From: Vreelandella piezotolerans
GTDB taxonomy: Bacteria > Pseudomonadota > Gammaproteobacteria > Pseudomonadales > Halomonadaceae
Assembly (NCBI RefSeq): GCF_012427705.1
Contig: NZ_CP048602.1
Span: 558,001-622,000 of the forward strand
Direction: 5' to 3'
DNA length: 64,000 nucleotides
How positions within the stretch are numbered: the stretch's first letter is position 1; every line of letters begins with the position of its first letter. Below are positions 10,705-19,900 of this stretch, piece after piece. Made by a program: the position numbers and the translations under genes. The notes under the pieces are model-generated. The model worked only from the letters and a program-made list of their open reading frames with translations. It did not search any database and had not been told where the DNA came from.

Positions 10705-10731
10705 AAAAAACGCCTTAGCCGGCGTTTTTTT
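10705..10731 (+). terminator. Intrinsic terminator after the thioesterase gene
   Basis: A 10-bp perfect stem (AAAAAACGCC at 10705-10714, complement at 10721-10730) has a 6-nt loop and runs into TTTTTTT. Confidence 0.8.
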
Positions 10732-10822
10732 CGTTTTGATTCATAGGGGTGGTGGTTCTCACCGGCTGTGCTGTAATGCAGTGAGCGACGTGTCGTTCAT
10801 CCGGATTGTGGAGAGTTCAGTC

Positions 10823-11941
10823 ATGAAAATTGCCGTTCCCAAAGAGATCAAAAATCACGAGTACCGTGTTGCACTCACACCCACAGGGGTACGCGAGCTA
10901 ACCGGGCGTGGCCATCATGTCTGCGTGGAAAGCGGGGCGGGCGAAGGCGCAGGCTTTCCCGATAGTGCTTATCAAAGCGCGGGAGCCACCATCGAACAGG
11001 TCGTGGAGGCGCTGTGGCAACACGCCGAGCTGATCTTGAAAGTAAAAGAGCCGCAGCCAGAGGAAGTCGCGCGTCTCACCCCTGAGCATACGCTGTTTAC
11101 CTACTTGCACTTGGCCGCTGAACAGTCGCTCACCCAAGGGCTAATGGACAGCGGTGCCACCTGTATTGCGTACGAAACCATTACCGATGCCAAAGGCGGT
11201 CTGCCGCTACTTGCCCCCATGAGTACCGTGGCGGGTCGAATGGCCGTGCAGGCGGGGGCGCACAGCCTGGAGAAAGCGCAGGGCGGCTCCGGTGTGCTGC
11301 TGCCGGGGGTCCCCGGTGTGTCGCCGGGCAAGGTGACGGTGATCGGCGGCGGTGTCGTCGGTGAAAACGCCGCCCGCATGGCACTCGGCCTGGGCGCGGA
11401 CGTCACGATTTTGGACAAATCCATTGCCCGGCTGGAGGTGTTGGATGATCGCTATCAAGGGCGCATCAAGACCGTTTACTCCACGGCCGATGCGTTGGAT
11501 CACGCGGCCAGGGAGTCGGACATGATCGTGGGCGCCGTGCTCATTCCTGGGGCTGCAGCACCCAAGCTGATCACGCGCGCCATGCTGGCAGACATGAAGC
11601 CGGGGAGCGTGCTGGTCGACGTGGCGATCGATCAGGGCGGCTGCTTTGAAACCAGCAAGCCCACCACCCACGCCGAGCCCACCTATCTCGTGGATGGCAT
11701 CGTGCATTACTGTGTGGCCAACATGCCCGGCGCCGTGGCACGTACGTCTACGCTAGGGCTGACCAACGCCACGCTGCCGTTCGTGCTGGCACTCGCCGAC
11801 AAAGGCTGGCAAAAGGCGCTCGCCGACGATGCGCACTTCTTGCCCGGCCTGAACGTTCATAATGGCCAGATCACTTACCGTGCGGTCGCCGAGGCCTTTG
11901 GCTTGGCGAGCGTCGACCCCAGCAGTGTGGTGGGGCGATAA
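10823..11941 (+). CDS. ald: Alanine dehydrogenase Ald
   Basis: Ald catalyses NAD-dependent, reversible deamination of L-alanine to pyruvate and ammonia. The 372-residue protein (start MKIAVPKEIKNHEYR at ATG 10823, after GGAGAG) shows the substrate-binding LILKVKEPQ (Lys) and TYLHLA (catalytic His). The NAD Rossmann motif is VIGGGVVGENAARMALGLGA. Other family motifs are APMSTVAGRMA and MPGAVARTST. An in-frame start 29 codons upstream gives a tail foreign to the family and overlaps the preceding terminator region. It appears monocistronic and converges on slyX. Confidence 0.95.
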   Translation: MKIAVPKEIKNHEYRVALTPTGVRELTGRGHHVCVESGAGEGAGFPDSAYQSAGATIEQVVEALWQHAELILKVKEPQPEEVARLTPEHTLFTYLHLAAEQSLTQGLMDSGATCIAYETITDAKGGLPLLAPMSTVAGRMAVQAGAHSLEKAQGGSGVLLPGVPGVSPGKVTVIGGGVVGENAARMALGLGADVTILDKSIARLEVLDDRYQGRIKTVYSTADALDHAARESDMIVGAVLIPGAAAPKLITRAMLADMKPGSVLVDVAIDQGGCFETSKPTTHAEPTYLVDGIVHYCVANMPGAVARTSTLGLTNATLPFVLALADKGWQKALADDAHFLPGLNVHNGQITYRAVAEAFGLASVDPSSVVGR

Positions 11942-11963
11942 AGGGCTGAAGCGTGTCTAATGC

Positions 11964-12212
11964 TCAATAGTGGGGCGGAACGTCATCTTCAGGGCGAAAG
12001 CTGCCTTGGCTATCGCCTGCTTGGAGCGCCTGATGCTGTTCACGTAGCCGTTCGCGCATCAAGGCGCTGAGTTGCTCGAGTTTTTCCAAGCGTCGTTCTT
12101 GCTGGGCGACCGCTTGGTCGAGCGTATCCAGCCAGTGCTCTTGATAAGCCAGCCGACTCTCCAACGATTCAAGACGTTGAGTGAGCTCGGCAGGCGATAA
12201 ATCGTTTGTCAT
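11964..12212 (-). CDS. slyX: SlyX family protein
   Basis: This 82-residue protein is mostly a predicted coiled coil (LTQRLESLESRLAYQEHWLDTL, then QQERRLEKLEQLSALMRERL) and ends in the typical PPHY. That is the SlyX signature. The family's molecular function is not established. It is divergent from the cold-shock-domain gene; the 110-bp gap presumably carries both promoters. Confidence 0.88.
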   Translation of the reverse strand: MTNDLSPAELTQRLESLESRLAYQEHWLDTLDQAVAQQERRLEKLEQLSALMRERLREQHQALQAGDSQGSFRPEDDVPPHY

Positions 12213-12322
12213 GATAACATCGTCACCTTGTGTAGTATGCTCGGTACTGTTAGGAATGGGCCTGGTAGTTCGAGTATTGTCCTTCGTCTGTTACCCATAC
12301 AACAAGAGAGCTTTCATCATCT

Positions 12323-12853
12323 ATGAACCCAAAAGTTGTTTTTCGCTGTTTCTTTATCAGTATCTTACTGGCCGCCCCCACGCCGCTTTTGTTGGCGGGG
12401 ATTGTTCATTTAACCAATGCACCGATGGCTGAACAGTGGCTAGCTGGCGCGGCGTTTAGTGTGTATGCCGCCGTCGCCCTTGGCTGCTTTGTCATGTTGT
12501 TCATTGGCACGTTAGCCGCCGCTGCCCTGGCGCCGCCCATGGTGGTCAAAGCGGACGTTGCCCGAGTGAAACCAGCACCGCGTCAGCCTCAAGCGACGTC
12601 GCCGGTAGCGGACGATGATGAAGAAGACATCATCGATCCCAACGATGGCCGTGAAGAGGGAGAGGTCAAGTGGTTCAATACCAATAAGGGTTACGGCTTC
12701 ATTACCCGCGATAACGGAGAGGACGTATTCGTTCACTTTCGTGCCATCCGTGGCCGCGGCCCACGGATGCTGGCCGAAGGCCAAATCGTTCGCTATCACG
12801 TGATCAAAAACGATCGTGGCCTGCAGGCCGATGATGTGAGTATTATCGAGTAA
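12323..12853 (+). CDS. Membrane-anchored cold-shock-domain protein
   Basis: This 176-residue protein has two predicted membrane helices (about residues 7-30 and 40-70), a Pro/Ala-rich acidic linker ([13 protein letters not shown]), and a C-terminal cold-shock domain from about residue 110 ([19 protein letters not shown]). The nucleic-acid-binding motifs RNP1 (KGYGFITR) and RNP2 (DVFVHF) are intact. The fold binds single-stranded nucleic acid; here it would face the cytoplasm from the inner membrane. It is not a DUF1294 fusion, in which the domain order is reversed. Function is unknown. A terminator follows at 12884-12909. Confidence 0.82.
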   Translation: MNPKVVFRCFFISILLAAPTPLLLAGIVHLTNAPMAEQWLAGAAFSVYAAVALGCFVMLFIGTLAAAALAPPMVVKADVARVKPAPRQPQATSPVADDDEEDIIDPNDGREEGEVKWFNTNKGYGFITRDNGEDVFVHFRAIRGRGPRMLAEGQIVRYHVIKNDRGLQADDVSIIE

Positions 12854-12883
12854 GCGTTCTCACAGCGTCCCTTGCTGGTAGAG

Positions 12884-12909
12884 AAAACCCCCGCATTGGC
12901 GGGGGTTTT
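12884..12909. terminator. Terminator between the cold-shock-domain gene and the convergent dapE-linked gene
   Basis: An 11-bp perfect stem (AAAACCCCCGC at 12884-12894, complement at 12899-12909) has a 4-nt ATTG loop and A/T ends on both sides, so it can work in both directions. Confidence 0.85.
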
Positions 12910-12914
12910 TGCAT

Positions 12915-13304
12915 TTAGCGGCCCGAATCGGGCCATTCGATGGCACGCTCTTGGCCGCTGGGTAGAACTTGCCAAAAACGGTCAGGGTCATCGCCGGGAT
13001 GCCAGCCGCCTAGCGAGCAGCGAACTTCCACCTGCAGCGCCTCAGCGGCATGCTGAGCGCACTCCTGATCGGTATGCCACGGCGTCTGGTTGCTGTCGAA
13101 CCAGAGGCTGGCAAAGCCATCGGCGGCGTTATCCACCAGGAGTACCGGGACGCTATCGCCTTGGTGTTGGCCGCGGGTTTTCCATTTGCCTTTGCCCGCT
13201 GGACTAAGCGGCGGTGCACTGAGCACCTCGGCCAGCCAGGCGTTGACGTCATCCAGCGTGGCCTGCGCCAGATACACTTCTATGTCTGGAAACCGCTCCA
13301 TCAT
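12915..13304 (-). CDS. Conserved hypothetical protein translationally coupled to dapE
   Basis: This is a 129-residue soluble protein without signal peptide or membrane segment (start [20 protein letters not shown]). Its ATG overlaps the dapE stop as ATGA, which indicates translational coupling. A longer same-frame reading into dapE gives arginine-rich out-of-frame sequence and was cut. Visible features are a Gly/Lys-rich stretch ([12 protein letters not shown]), [18 protein letters not shown], and a Trp-rich C-terminus ([15 protein letters not shown]). I do not recognise a domain of known function. Position suggests a link to dapE expression or to the same pathway, but that is only context. 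Confidence 0.75.
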   Translation of the reverse strand: MMERFPDIEVYLAQATLDDVNAWLAEVLSAPPLSPAGKGKWKTRGQHQGDSVPVLLVDNAADGFASLWFDSNQTPWHTDQECAQHAAEALQVEVRCSLGGWHPGDDPDRFWQVLPSGQERAIEWPDSGR

Positions 13305-14473
13305 ACGCGTACCTCGTCGGTGGTCAGCAGCGCCTGAAGCGTCGCTTCGTAAATACGGCTCAGCTCGTCCAAGTCGCTGGCGCGCACCCGTTCGTTCACC
13401 TTGTGGATAGTATCGTTGAGTGGGCCAAGCTCGACGACTTGGGCGCCCAAGGTGGCAATGAAGCGACCATCCGAGGTGCCGCCGCTGGTGGAGAGTTGCG
13501 GGCGTTCGCCGGTGACGGCTTCTACGCCGCGAATCGTGGCATCCACGAGCTCGCCTTCTGCGGTCAGGAAGGGCTCGCCGTTCAACGTCCAATCCAGATG
13601 ATACTCGAGGCCATGCGCATCCAAGATCGCTTCGGTGCGTGAGCGTAATTCGTCGTGGGTGACGTCGGTGGAGTAACGGAAGTTGAACACGACTTCCACG
13701 TCACCTGGAATCACGTTGGTGGCGCCCGTTCCAGCACGCACGTTGGAGATCTGAAAACTGGTCGCAGGGAAGAAGTCATTGCCCGCGTCCCAATGCTCGT
13801 TGACGAGCGCATCCAGCGCAGGCATCGCCTGATGGATAGGGTTGCGTGCCAAGTGAGGGTAGGCCACATGGCCCTGCACGCCTTTGACGTGAAGCACGCC
13901 GCCCAAAGAGCCGCGCCGCCCGGTTTTGATCACATCGCCTAGGCGAGCGGTAGAGGAGGGCTCGCCCACGATGCAGTAGTCCAAACGCTCATTGCGCTCG
14001 CGAAGATGCTCGACCACTGCGCGGGTGCCGTCGATGGCAGGCCCCTCCTCGTCGGAGGTAATCAAAAACGCGATCCGCCCCTCGTGGTCGGGGTAGCGGG
14101 CGACAAAGCGCTCCACTGCCGTCAGCATCGCTGCCAGGCTGCCTTTCATGTCCGCTGCGCCGCGCCCGCAGAGCATGCCCTGGTCGTCGATACAGGGCTC
14201 GAACGGCGGGAATTCCCAGTTGGTATGGGGGCCGCTGGGCACCACATCGGTGTGTCCGGCAAACGCGATCACCGGCCCGTGGTGGCCGCGCACGGCCCAA
14301 AAATTCTTTACATCACCAAAGGGGAGCTGCTCGATATGGAAACCGAGCGCCGTTAAGCGCTCGATCATCAGGTCTTGGCAGCCTTCATCGTCGGGTGTCA
14401 CCGATGCCCGGCTCAGCAGGTCGAACGCCAGCGTGAGCGTCGGCGACAGTGAGTCAGGCTCAGTTATGGGCAT
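13301..14473 (-). CDS. dapE: Succinyl-diaminopimelate desuccinylase DapE
   Basis: DapE hydrolyses N-succinyl-LL-diaminopimelate to LL-DAP and succinate in the lysine and peptidoglycan pathway. The 390-residue M20 metallopeptidase shows the zinc ligands [11 protein letters not shown] (His about 71), GRGAADMKG (bridging Asp), the catalytic [13 protein letters not shown], and [12 protein letters not shown]. The C-terminal His ligand lies in [14 protein letters not shown]. It overlaps dapD upstream by 14 nt and the downstream unknown gene by 4 nt, so these genes are translationally coupled. Confidence 0.96.
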   Translation of the reverse strand: MPITEPDSLSPTLTLAFDLLSRASVTPDDEGCQDLMIERLTALGFHIEQLPFGDVKNFWAVRGHHGPVIAFAGHTDVVPSGPHTNWEFPPFEPCIDDQGMLCGRGAADMKGSLAAMLTAVERFVARYPDHEGRIAFLITSDEEGPAIDGTRAVVEHLRERNERLDYCIVGEPSSTARLGDVIKTGRRGSLGGVLHVKGVQGHVAYPHLARNPIHQAMPALDALVNEHWDAGNDFFPATSFQISNVRAGTGATNVIPGDVEVVFNFRYSTDVTHDELRSRTEAILDAHGLEYHLDWTLNGEPFLTAEGELVDATIRGVEAVTGERPQLSTSGGTSDGRFIATLGAQVVELGPLNDTIHKVNERVRASDLDELSRIYEATLQALLTTDEVRV

Positions 14474-15485
14474 GTAGCGCCTCGTTCAGCGCGATGGCGC
14501 TTTTATTGGTCAAGCACTCGATGCGGCCATTTTGTGAGTTGCGACGCAGCAGCAGGTCGTCTTGGCCTGCCAGCTCGCGGGCGGCGACGGTGTTGACGTC
14601 TTGGCCCTGGTCATCCAACAGCGTCACTTTGGAGCCTGCGGTGATGTACAGACCCGCTTCTACGGTACAGCGGTCGCCCAGCGGAATACCGATACCGGCA
14701 TTGGCGCCGATGAGGCAGCCCTCGCCCACCTTGATGATGATGTTGCCACCGCCCGAGAGCGTGCCCATGGTGGAGCAGCCGCCGCCCAGATCGGAGCCTT
14801 TGCCGACCATGACGCCGGCAGAGATACGCCCTTCGATCATGCCGGGGCCTTCGGTGCCCGCGTTGAAGTTGACGAACCCTTCGTGCATGACCGTGGTGCC
14901 CTCGCCCAGGTAAGCGCCCAGGCGCACGCGGGCGGTGTCGCCGATGCGGATGCCGCTAGGCACCACGTAATCGGTCATTTTGGGGAATTTATCGACACAG
15001 TCGACGGACAGCGCACGGCCAGCCAGGCGTGCCTTGAGGCGGCGGGCGGGCAGCTCTTCGATGTCGATGGCGCCTTCGTTGGTCCAGGCGATGTTACGCA
15101 GCAAGCCGAACATACCGGTCAGGTCCAGGCCGTGGGGCTTCACCAGGCGGTGGGACAGCAGGTGCAGCTTCAAGTACACCTCAGGTGCGGTTTGCGGCGG
15201 CTGATCGCTCTCTAAGAACATCGCCACCAGCGGACGCTGGCTCGCCGCCAGTGACTCTGCCAGTGCGGCTTGGTCGGAGTGGCCTGCCGCTTCCAGCGCT
15301 TTGGCCAAGCGGGTGCAATCTTCTGGCAGGAAACTGACCGGGGCATTGCCTGTTGGTGCGTCCAGGGCTTCCTTGGCCGCTGCGACCAGGCGCTCGTCTG
15401 GGTGGAATAGTGGAGCCGGGTAGTAGATTTCCAGCCAGTCGCCCTGGGTGTTTTGGGTGCCGATTCCAAGCGCGAAGCTCAGCAT
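14460..15485 (-). CDS. dapD: Tetrahydrodipicolinate N-succinyltransferase DapD
   Basis: DapD transfers succinate from succinyl-CoA to tetrahydrodipicolinate, opening the succinylase branch of DAP synthesis. At 341 residues it belongs to the long class found in Pseudomonas and actinobacteria, not the shorter E. coli type. The C-terminal half has left-handed beta-helix hexapeptide repeats ([40 protein letters not shown]). It lies between the ArsC-like gene and dapE on the same strand. The dapC-arsC-dapD-dapE order is typical. Confidence 0.95.
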   Translation of the reverse strand: MLSFALGIGTQNTQGDWLEIYYPAPLFHPDERLVAAAKEALDAPTGNAPVSFLPEDCTRLAKALEAAGHSDQAALAESLAASQRPLVAMFLESDQPPQTAPEVYLKLHLLSHRLVKPHGLDLTGMFGLLRNIAWTNEGAIDIEELPARRLKARLAGRALSVDCVDKFPKMTDYVVPSGIRIGDTARVRLGAYLGEGTTVMHEGFVNFNAGTEGPGMIEGRISAGVMVGKGSDLGGGCSTMGTLSGGGNIIIKVGEGCLIGANAGIGIPLGDRCTVEAGLYITAGSKVTLLDDQGQDVNTVAARELAGQDDLLLRRNSQNGRIECLTNKSAIALNEALHAHN

Positions 15486-15527
15486 AACGCGTATTCCTTA
15501 GAGGTTGGTGAGAGGTGTCGGTCAGGA

Positions 15528-15872
15528 TTAGCCACTTAGCGAATCGTAGTCGCCGTCTTGATAGCCGATCATGATGGTACCGTCGTCGAGTTCCAAAAGC
15601 GGCCGCTTGAGCAGCGTGGGGTGCTGAAGCAACAGCTGGCGCGCCGAGTTGGCATCAAAATCCTTCTCTTCATCGGAGAGCTCGCGCCAGGTCTTACTCC
15701 GCTTGTTGATCACCTCGACCAGCGGCGCGCGATTCAAGATGTGTTCGAGCAGTGCCGCCGACAGGCCATCTTTACGCAGGTCGTGGGTTTTATACATCAG
15801 CGCTTTGTCGTCCAGCGCTTTGCGTGCTTTGCGGCAGGTGTCGCAGTTGTGAATCATATAGAGCGTCAGCAT
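15528..15872 (-). CDS. ArsC family protein (YffB/Spx-like)
   Basis: This 114-residue thioredoxin-fold protein starts MLTLYMIHNCDTCRKA, with a CxxC (CDTC) near the N-terminus and KRPLLELDDGTIMIGY near the C-terminus. It groups with the YffB/ArsC-like proteins that commonly sit beside dapD and dapE. It lacks the hallmarks needed to call it a true arsenate reductase, and the role of the family in the DAP neighbourhood is unclear. It lies 42 nt upstream of dapD and 33 nt downstream of dapC. Confidence 0.85.
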   Translation of the reverse strand: MLTLYMIHNCDTCRKARKALDDKALMYKTHDLRKDGLSAALLEHILNRAPLVEVINKRSKTWRELSDEEKDFDANSARQLLLQHPTLLKRPLLELDDGTIMIGYQDGDYDSLSG

Positions 15873-15905
15873 ACAGCCTCCTTTCGTCGTCTTGGTCGGC
15901 GCGGG

Positions 15906-17102
15906 CTAGCCGCGTTCGAGCAGTTGGCGAAGACGCGTGGCCGCTTCCAGCGTCGGTTCGAGCTCCGCCACTAGGGCTAAGCGTAGCCGCCCAGCACCGG
16001 GATTATGGCCGTGTTGTCCTGGGCGGCCCATCAAGCTGCCGGGAAGTACGCTCACGTGCTGCTCGCTGAATAGCCGTTGACTAAAGGCGATATCGTCACC
16101 GCCCGTAACCGCAGGCCAGAGGTAGAAGCTCGCCTCGGGCGTGGGGAAATCCATCACCGGGGCGAGCACCTCCGTGACCGCACTGAATTTCTTACGGTAG
16201 GCGTCGCGGTTGGCCCGTACGTGGGCTTCGTCCTGCCAAGCAGCGATGGACGCGTGCTGCAGCGGTAGCGACATGGCGCAGCCGTGATAGGTGCGGTAGC
16301 GCTTGAACGGGGCGAGCAGGTCTGCATCGCCTGCCACGAAGCCCGAGCGCAGCCCCGGCAGGTTGGAGCGTTTGGAGAGCGAGTGAAACACCACGCAGCG
16401 GCGGTAGTCGTCGCGGCCAAGCTCGGCGCAGGCTTGCAGCAGCCCCGGCGGCGGTGTGCTCTCGTCCAGATAAAGCTCGGAGTAGCATTCGTCGGAGGCG
16501 ATGATGAAGTCGTGCTCGTCGGCCAGGGCAATCAACTCTTTGAATTCGGCCAGCGGTGTGACCGCGCCGGTCGGGTTGCCCGGCGAGCAAATAAACACGA
16601 TCTGCACGTCGCGCCAAGTGTCGGCGCTGACCGCAGAAAAATCGGGACGAAAGCCGTTCTCGGCCGTGCAGTCCAGGTAGAGCGGCTGGCCGCCTGCCAG
16701 TAGCGTCGCCCCTTCGTAAATCTGGTAGAACGGATTGGGCACGGCGACCTGGGCAGGGCGAGTGCGGTCCAGCGCTGCCTGCACGAAGGCAAAGATGGCC
16801 TCGCGGGTGCCGTTCACGGGCAGAACTTGGCGTTCGGCGTCTAGGCCGGCGAGGCCAAAGCGCTGGGTGGCCCAGGCAGCGATGGTCTCACGTAGCGCGG
16901 GCAGGCCGTTGGTGGCCGGGTAGCGGGCCATCTCGAGCTGGTGGGCAACGAGGGCATCCAGCGCGCCCTGGTAAGGCACATGCTGGGGTTCGCCGATCGT
17001 CAGCGGAATGTGCGTCAGCCCCGCCGGGGGCGTGAGTGTCGCTTTGAGAGCGGCCAGCTTTTCAAACGGATAGGGATGAAGGGCGTTGAGATCTGGGTTC
17101 AT
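15906..17102 (-). CDS. dapC: Succinyldiaminopimelate transaminase DapC
   Basis: This PLP-dependent class I/II aminotransferase converts N-succinyl-2-amino-6-oxopimelate to N-succinyl-LL-DAP. I set the start at ATG 17102 (MNPDLNALHPYPFEKLAAL, 398 residues), which matches the family N-terminus; a reading 36 codons longer adds unrelated sequence. The PLP lysine lies in HSLSKRSNLPGLRSGF, and the NPTG motif in CSPGNPTGAV. It is followed by the ArsC-like gene and dapD, completing three of the succinylase-branch genes in this window. Confidence 0.93.
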   Translation of the reverse strand: MNPDLNALHPYPFEKLAALKATLTPPAGLTHIPLTIGEPQHVPYQGALDALVAHQLEMARYPATNGLPALRETIAAWATQRFGLAGLDAERQVLPVNGTREAIFAFVQAALDRTRPAQVAVPNPFYQIYEGATLLAGGQPLYLDCTAENGFRPDFSAVSADTWRDVQIVFICSPGNPTGAVTPLAEFKELIALADEHDFIIASDECYSELYLDESTPPPGLLQACAELGRDDYRRCVVFHSLSKRSNLPGLRSGFVAGDADLLAPFKRYRTYHGCAMSLPLQHASIAAWQDEAHVRANRDAYRKKFSAVTEVLAPVMDFPTPEASFYLWPAVTGGDDIAFSQRLFSEQHVSVLPGSLMGRPGQHGHNPGAGRLRLALVAELEPTLEAATRLRQLLERG

Positions 17103-17224
17103 GGCGCGTCCGTTGAGAGCGTGAAGGCGGGAGCTGTGAGCAAAACCATTTATCGAACCACCGATTATAGGCAAGCCCTGGGGCAGGCTCAAACCTAACC
17201 ACCAGGGCATGGCATCTTTCTGGT

Positions 17225-19900
17225 TTAGACGCCTAGTACTTCAATCAGCCGTTCACGAAGCTGCTGCTGGCGTTCGGGGTCGGTGAGCGGCTCGCCTGCC
17301 TTGGTGGTAATGAAGAACACGTCCTCTACTCGCTCGCCCAACGTAGCGATCTTGGCGGCCGAGAGGGCGATATCCTGCTCCATGAAGATGCGCCCTACCC
17401 GAGCGAGAAGGCCGGGGCGGTCGGGGGCGGTCAGCTCCAGCAGGGTGCGCTCGTTGGCTGGGTCCTGTTCGATCACCACTTCGGTAGGCACTTTGAAGTG
17501 CTTGAGCTGTCGCGGGGTGTGGCGGGTGACGATCTCGGGGTAGTCATCCGGGTCGTCCAGCTCTTCAACCAGGTGGCTGCGCATCTCTTCGATACGCTCT
17601 GAGTCACGAATCGGCTGGCCATGGCTATCCAGTACGATAAAGGTGTTCAGCGTCCAGTCGTTGTGGGACGTGGCAATCCGTGCATCGTGGATGGACAGCC
17701 CTAGCTGCTCCATGGCGGCGGCCGTGGCGGCAAACAGATCATCCGCCGAGCGGGTGTGGATGAAGACCTTGGTACCGCCCTCGGCCATGTCGGCGGTGGG
17801 TGCACTGATCAGCACTAGCGGCAGCGGTGAGGGCTGGTGGTTGAGAATGCCTTGGGTCTGCCAGACGATCTCGCTGGGTGCGTACTGCAGGAAGTAGTCC
17901 TCCCCCAGCGATTCCCAAAGCCGGTCGATGTGAGCGCTATCGACACCCACCGTTTGCAGTAGCGAGCGCGCTTCGGTGCGCGTTTCGCGTACCCAGTCGT
18001 CGCGATCTGGCGGATTTTTCAGGCCGCGCCGCAGGGCGCGCTTGGTTTCCGCGTGAAGTTGGCGCAACAGCGACGCCCGCCAGCCGTTCCACAGCGTTGG
18101 GTTGGTCGCGTTAATGTCGGCGACGGTGAGCACGTAAAGGTAGTCCAGGCGGGTCTCGTCGCGCACGATCAGCGCAAAGTCGCGGATGACGTCCGGGTCG
18201 CTGATGTCGCGCTTTTGCGCGGTCATCGACATCAGCAGGTGGTGCTCCACCAGCCAGCTCACCAAGTTGGTGTCGTGCTGGGAAATGTGGTGGCGATGAC
18301 AAAACTGCTCGACGTCTCGCGCACCGATTTCGGAGTGATCGCCGCCACGGCCTTTGCCAATGTCGTGGAACAAGCCTGCGATCCACAGCAAGTCGAGCTT
18401 GGGCAACTGGTGGATGAGCGTCGCTGCCACGGGGAAGTCGCCTTTGGCCTCTGGCTTGCGGAAGCCGTGCAGGAATTTCAGCAGGCGCAGGGTGTGGGCA
18501 TCGACCGTGTAGATATGGAACAGATCGTGCTGCATCAGCCCCACGGCGCGGCCAAACTCCGGCAGGTACTTGCCGAGAATGCCGTAGCGGTTCATTCGCC
18601 GCAGTTGGCGAGGAACGTTTCCCGGTGCCCGCATAAGGGCCATGAAGAGCCGCTGGTGACGCGGCTCTTCCCGGTAGTGATCGTCGATTTGATGACGGTG
18701 GTCACGAATCAGCCGAATGGTATCGGCGCGTACCCCCTCGATCTCCGGGTGTTTGGCCATTAGCAGGAAGAGTTCCAGCATGGCCGCCGGTCGCTCGCGG
18801 AACAGGTTGCGCGAGCGCACTTGGATGTAGCCGCCTTTGGTTTCGAAGCGCTCGTTGAGCTTGACGGTTTCCAACGACTCTTTACCGCGCAGAATGACTT
18901 CGTCGAAATGCTGCAAGAGCATGTCGTTGAGTCCGGCGAGGGCCGTTACATGGCGGTAGTAGCGCTTCATGAACTGTTCGACGGCGAGTCGTTCGGGAGT
19001 GTCCTTGAAGCCGAACATCTCGGCAATGGTGCGCTGATGATCGAACAGCAGCCGATCTTCGGCCCGGCCCGTGAGCATGTGCAGAGCGTAGCGCACCTGC
19101 CAGAGAAATGCTTGACCCTGGCTGAGAATGCGCAGCTCGGCGTCGTTCATGAAGCCGTTGGCGACGATGTCGGTGTACTGCTCGGTGCCGAAATGGCGCT
19201 TGGCCACCCAGCCAATCATTTGGATATCGCGCAGGCCACCGGGGGAGCTTTTGAGGTTGGGCTCCAGGTGATACTCGGAATTGTTGTAGCGGTAGTGGCG
19301 GGCGATCTGTTCCTGCCACTTGGCCTCGAAAAATCGGTCGGCAGGCCACAGGTTCGTTGCGCTCAAGCGCTCGCGCATCTTTTCGCGCAAGCTTTCCGGC
19401 CCGGCGATGAGGCGTGACTCCAGCAGGTTGGTGATCACCGTGACGTCCGCTTCGGCTTCGCGCTCGCAGTCGTTGAGTGAGCGCACGCTATGGCCAATCT
19501 CGAGGCCGATATCCCACAAAAAGGTGATGAAGGCGCTCAGCGGCTCACGGTAGGGGGAGTCATCGTCGTGTTCGAGCAATAGGAGCAGGTCGATGTCCGA
19601 GTGGGGGTGTAGTTCTCCACGCCCGTAACCACCCACCGCTACCAGCGCGACCCCGTCGTCGGGCCAGGCATGCTGCGCCCAGGCGATGGCAAGCAGCTGG
19701 TCGAGATACCATGCACGGCCGCGTACCAGATCGCGAATATCGGCCCCAGCGCGAAACTGCTCGTCCAGCCGCGCCTGAATGTCCCGTAAGGCCGCTTTGA
19801 ACGGCGCAATGGGCGAGCGTGATCCGGCAAGCTCGGTGCGAAACAGGTCGAGATCGAAAAGCGACGTGTCCGGCTCGAACCGGTAGTGGTGAAGAAGCAT
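17225..19900 (-). CDS. glnD: Bifunctional uridylyltransferase/uridylyl-removing enzyme GlnD
   Basis: GlnD is the nitrogen sensor that uridylylates PII proteins when glutamine is low and removes UMP when it is high. The 891-residue protein has the N-terminal nucleotidyltransferase motif GGYGRGELHPHSDIDLLLLL (about 93-112). A central HD domain carries WIAGLFHDIGKGRGGDH. Two C-terminal ACT domains (VFIHTRSADDLFAATAAAME; LELTAPDRPGLLARVGRIFM) bind glutamine. The start codon shares one base with the map stop (TGATG). map-glnD-dapC is a conserved order. The 122-bp gap to dapC may hold the dapC promoter. Confidence 0.97.
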   Translation of the reverse strand: MLLHHYRFEPDTSLFDLDLFRTELAGSRSPIAPFKAALRDIQARLDEQFRAGADIRDLVRGRAWYLDQLLAIAWAQHAWPDDGVALVAVGGYGRGELHPHSDIDLLLLLEHDDDSPYREPLSAFITFLWDIGLEIGHSVRSLNDCEREAEADVTVITNLLESRLIAGPESLREKMRERLSATNLWPADRFFEAKWQEQIARHYRYNNSEYHLEPNLKSSPGGLRDIQMIGWVAKRHFGTEQYTDIVANGFMNDAELRILSQGQAFLWQVRYALHMLTGRAEDRLLFDHQRTIAEMFGFKDTPERLAVEQFMKRYYRHVTALAGLNDMLLQHFDEVILRGKESLETVKLNERFETKGGYIQVRSRNLFRERPAAMLELFLLMAKHPEIEGVRADTIRLIRDHRHQIDDHYREEPRHQRLFMALMRAPGNVPRQLRRMNRYGILGKYLPEFGRAVGLMQHDLFHIYTVDAHTLRLLKFLHGFRKPEAKGDFPVAATLIHQLPKLDLLWIAGLFHDIGKGRGGDHSEIGARDVEQFCHRHHISQHDTNLVSWLVEHHLLMSMTAQKRDISDPDVIRDFALIVRDETRLDYLYVLTVADINATNPTLWNGWRASLLRQLHAETKRALRRGLKNPPDRDDWVRETRTEARSLLQTVGVDSAHIDRLWESLGEDYFLQYAPSEIVWQTQGILNHQPSPLPLVLISAPTADMAEGGTKVFIHTRSADDLFAATAAAMEQLGLSIHDARIATSHNDWTLNTFIVLDSHGQPIRDSERIEEMRSHLVEELDDPDDYPEIVTRHTPRQLKHFKVPTEVVIEQDPANERTLLELTAPDRPGLLARVGRIFMEQDIALSAAKIATLGERVEDVFFITTKAGEPLTDPERQQQLRERLIEVLGV

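Noticed and set aside
13305..13592. N-terminal extension of the dapE-coupled unknown gene
   Set aside because: The extension lies in dapE in another frame and is arginine-rich. The ATGATG at 13304 with start-stop overlap is the natural start.
15528..15872. Arsenate reductase for arsenic resistance
   Set aside because: It has a CxxC YffB/Spx-like sequence inside the dap cluster with no ars genes nearby.
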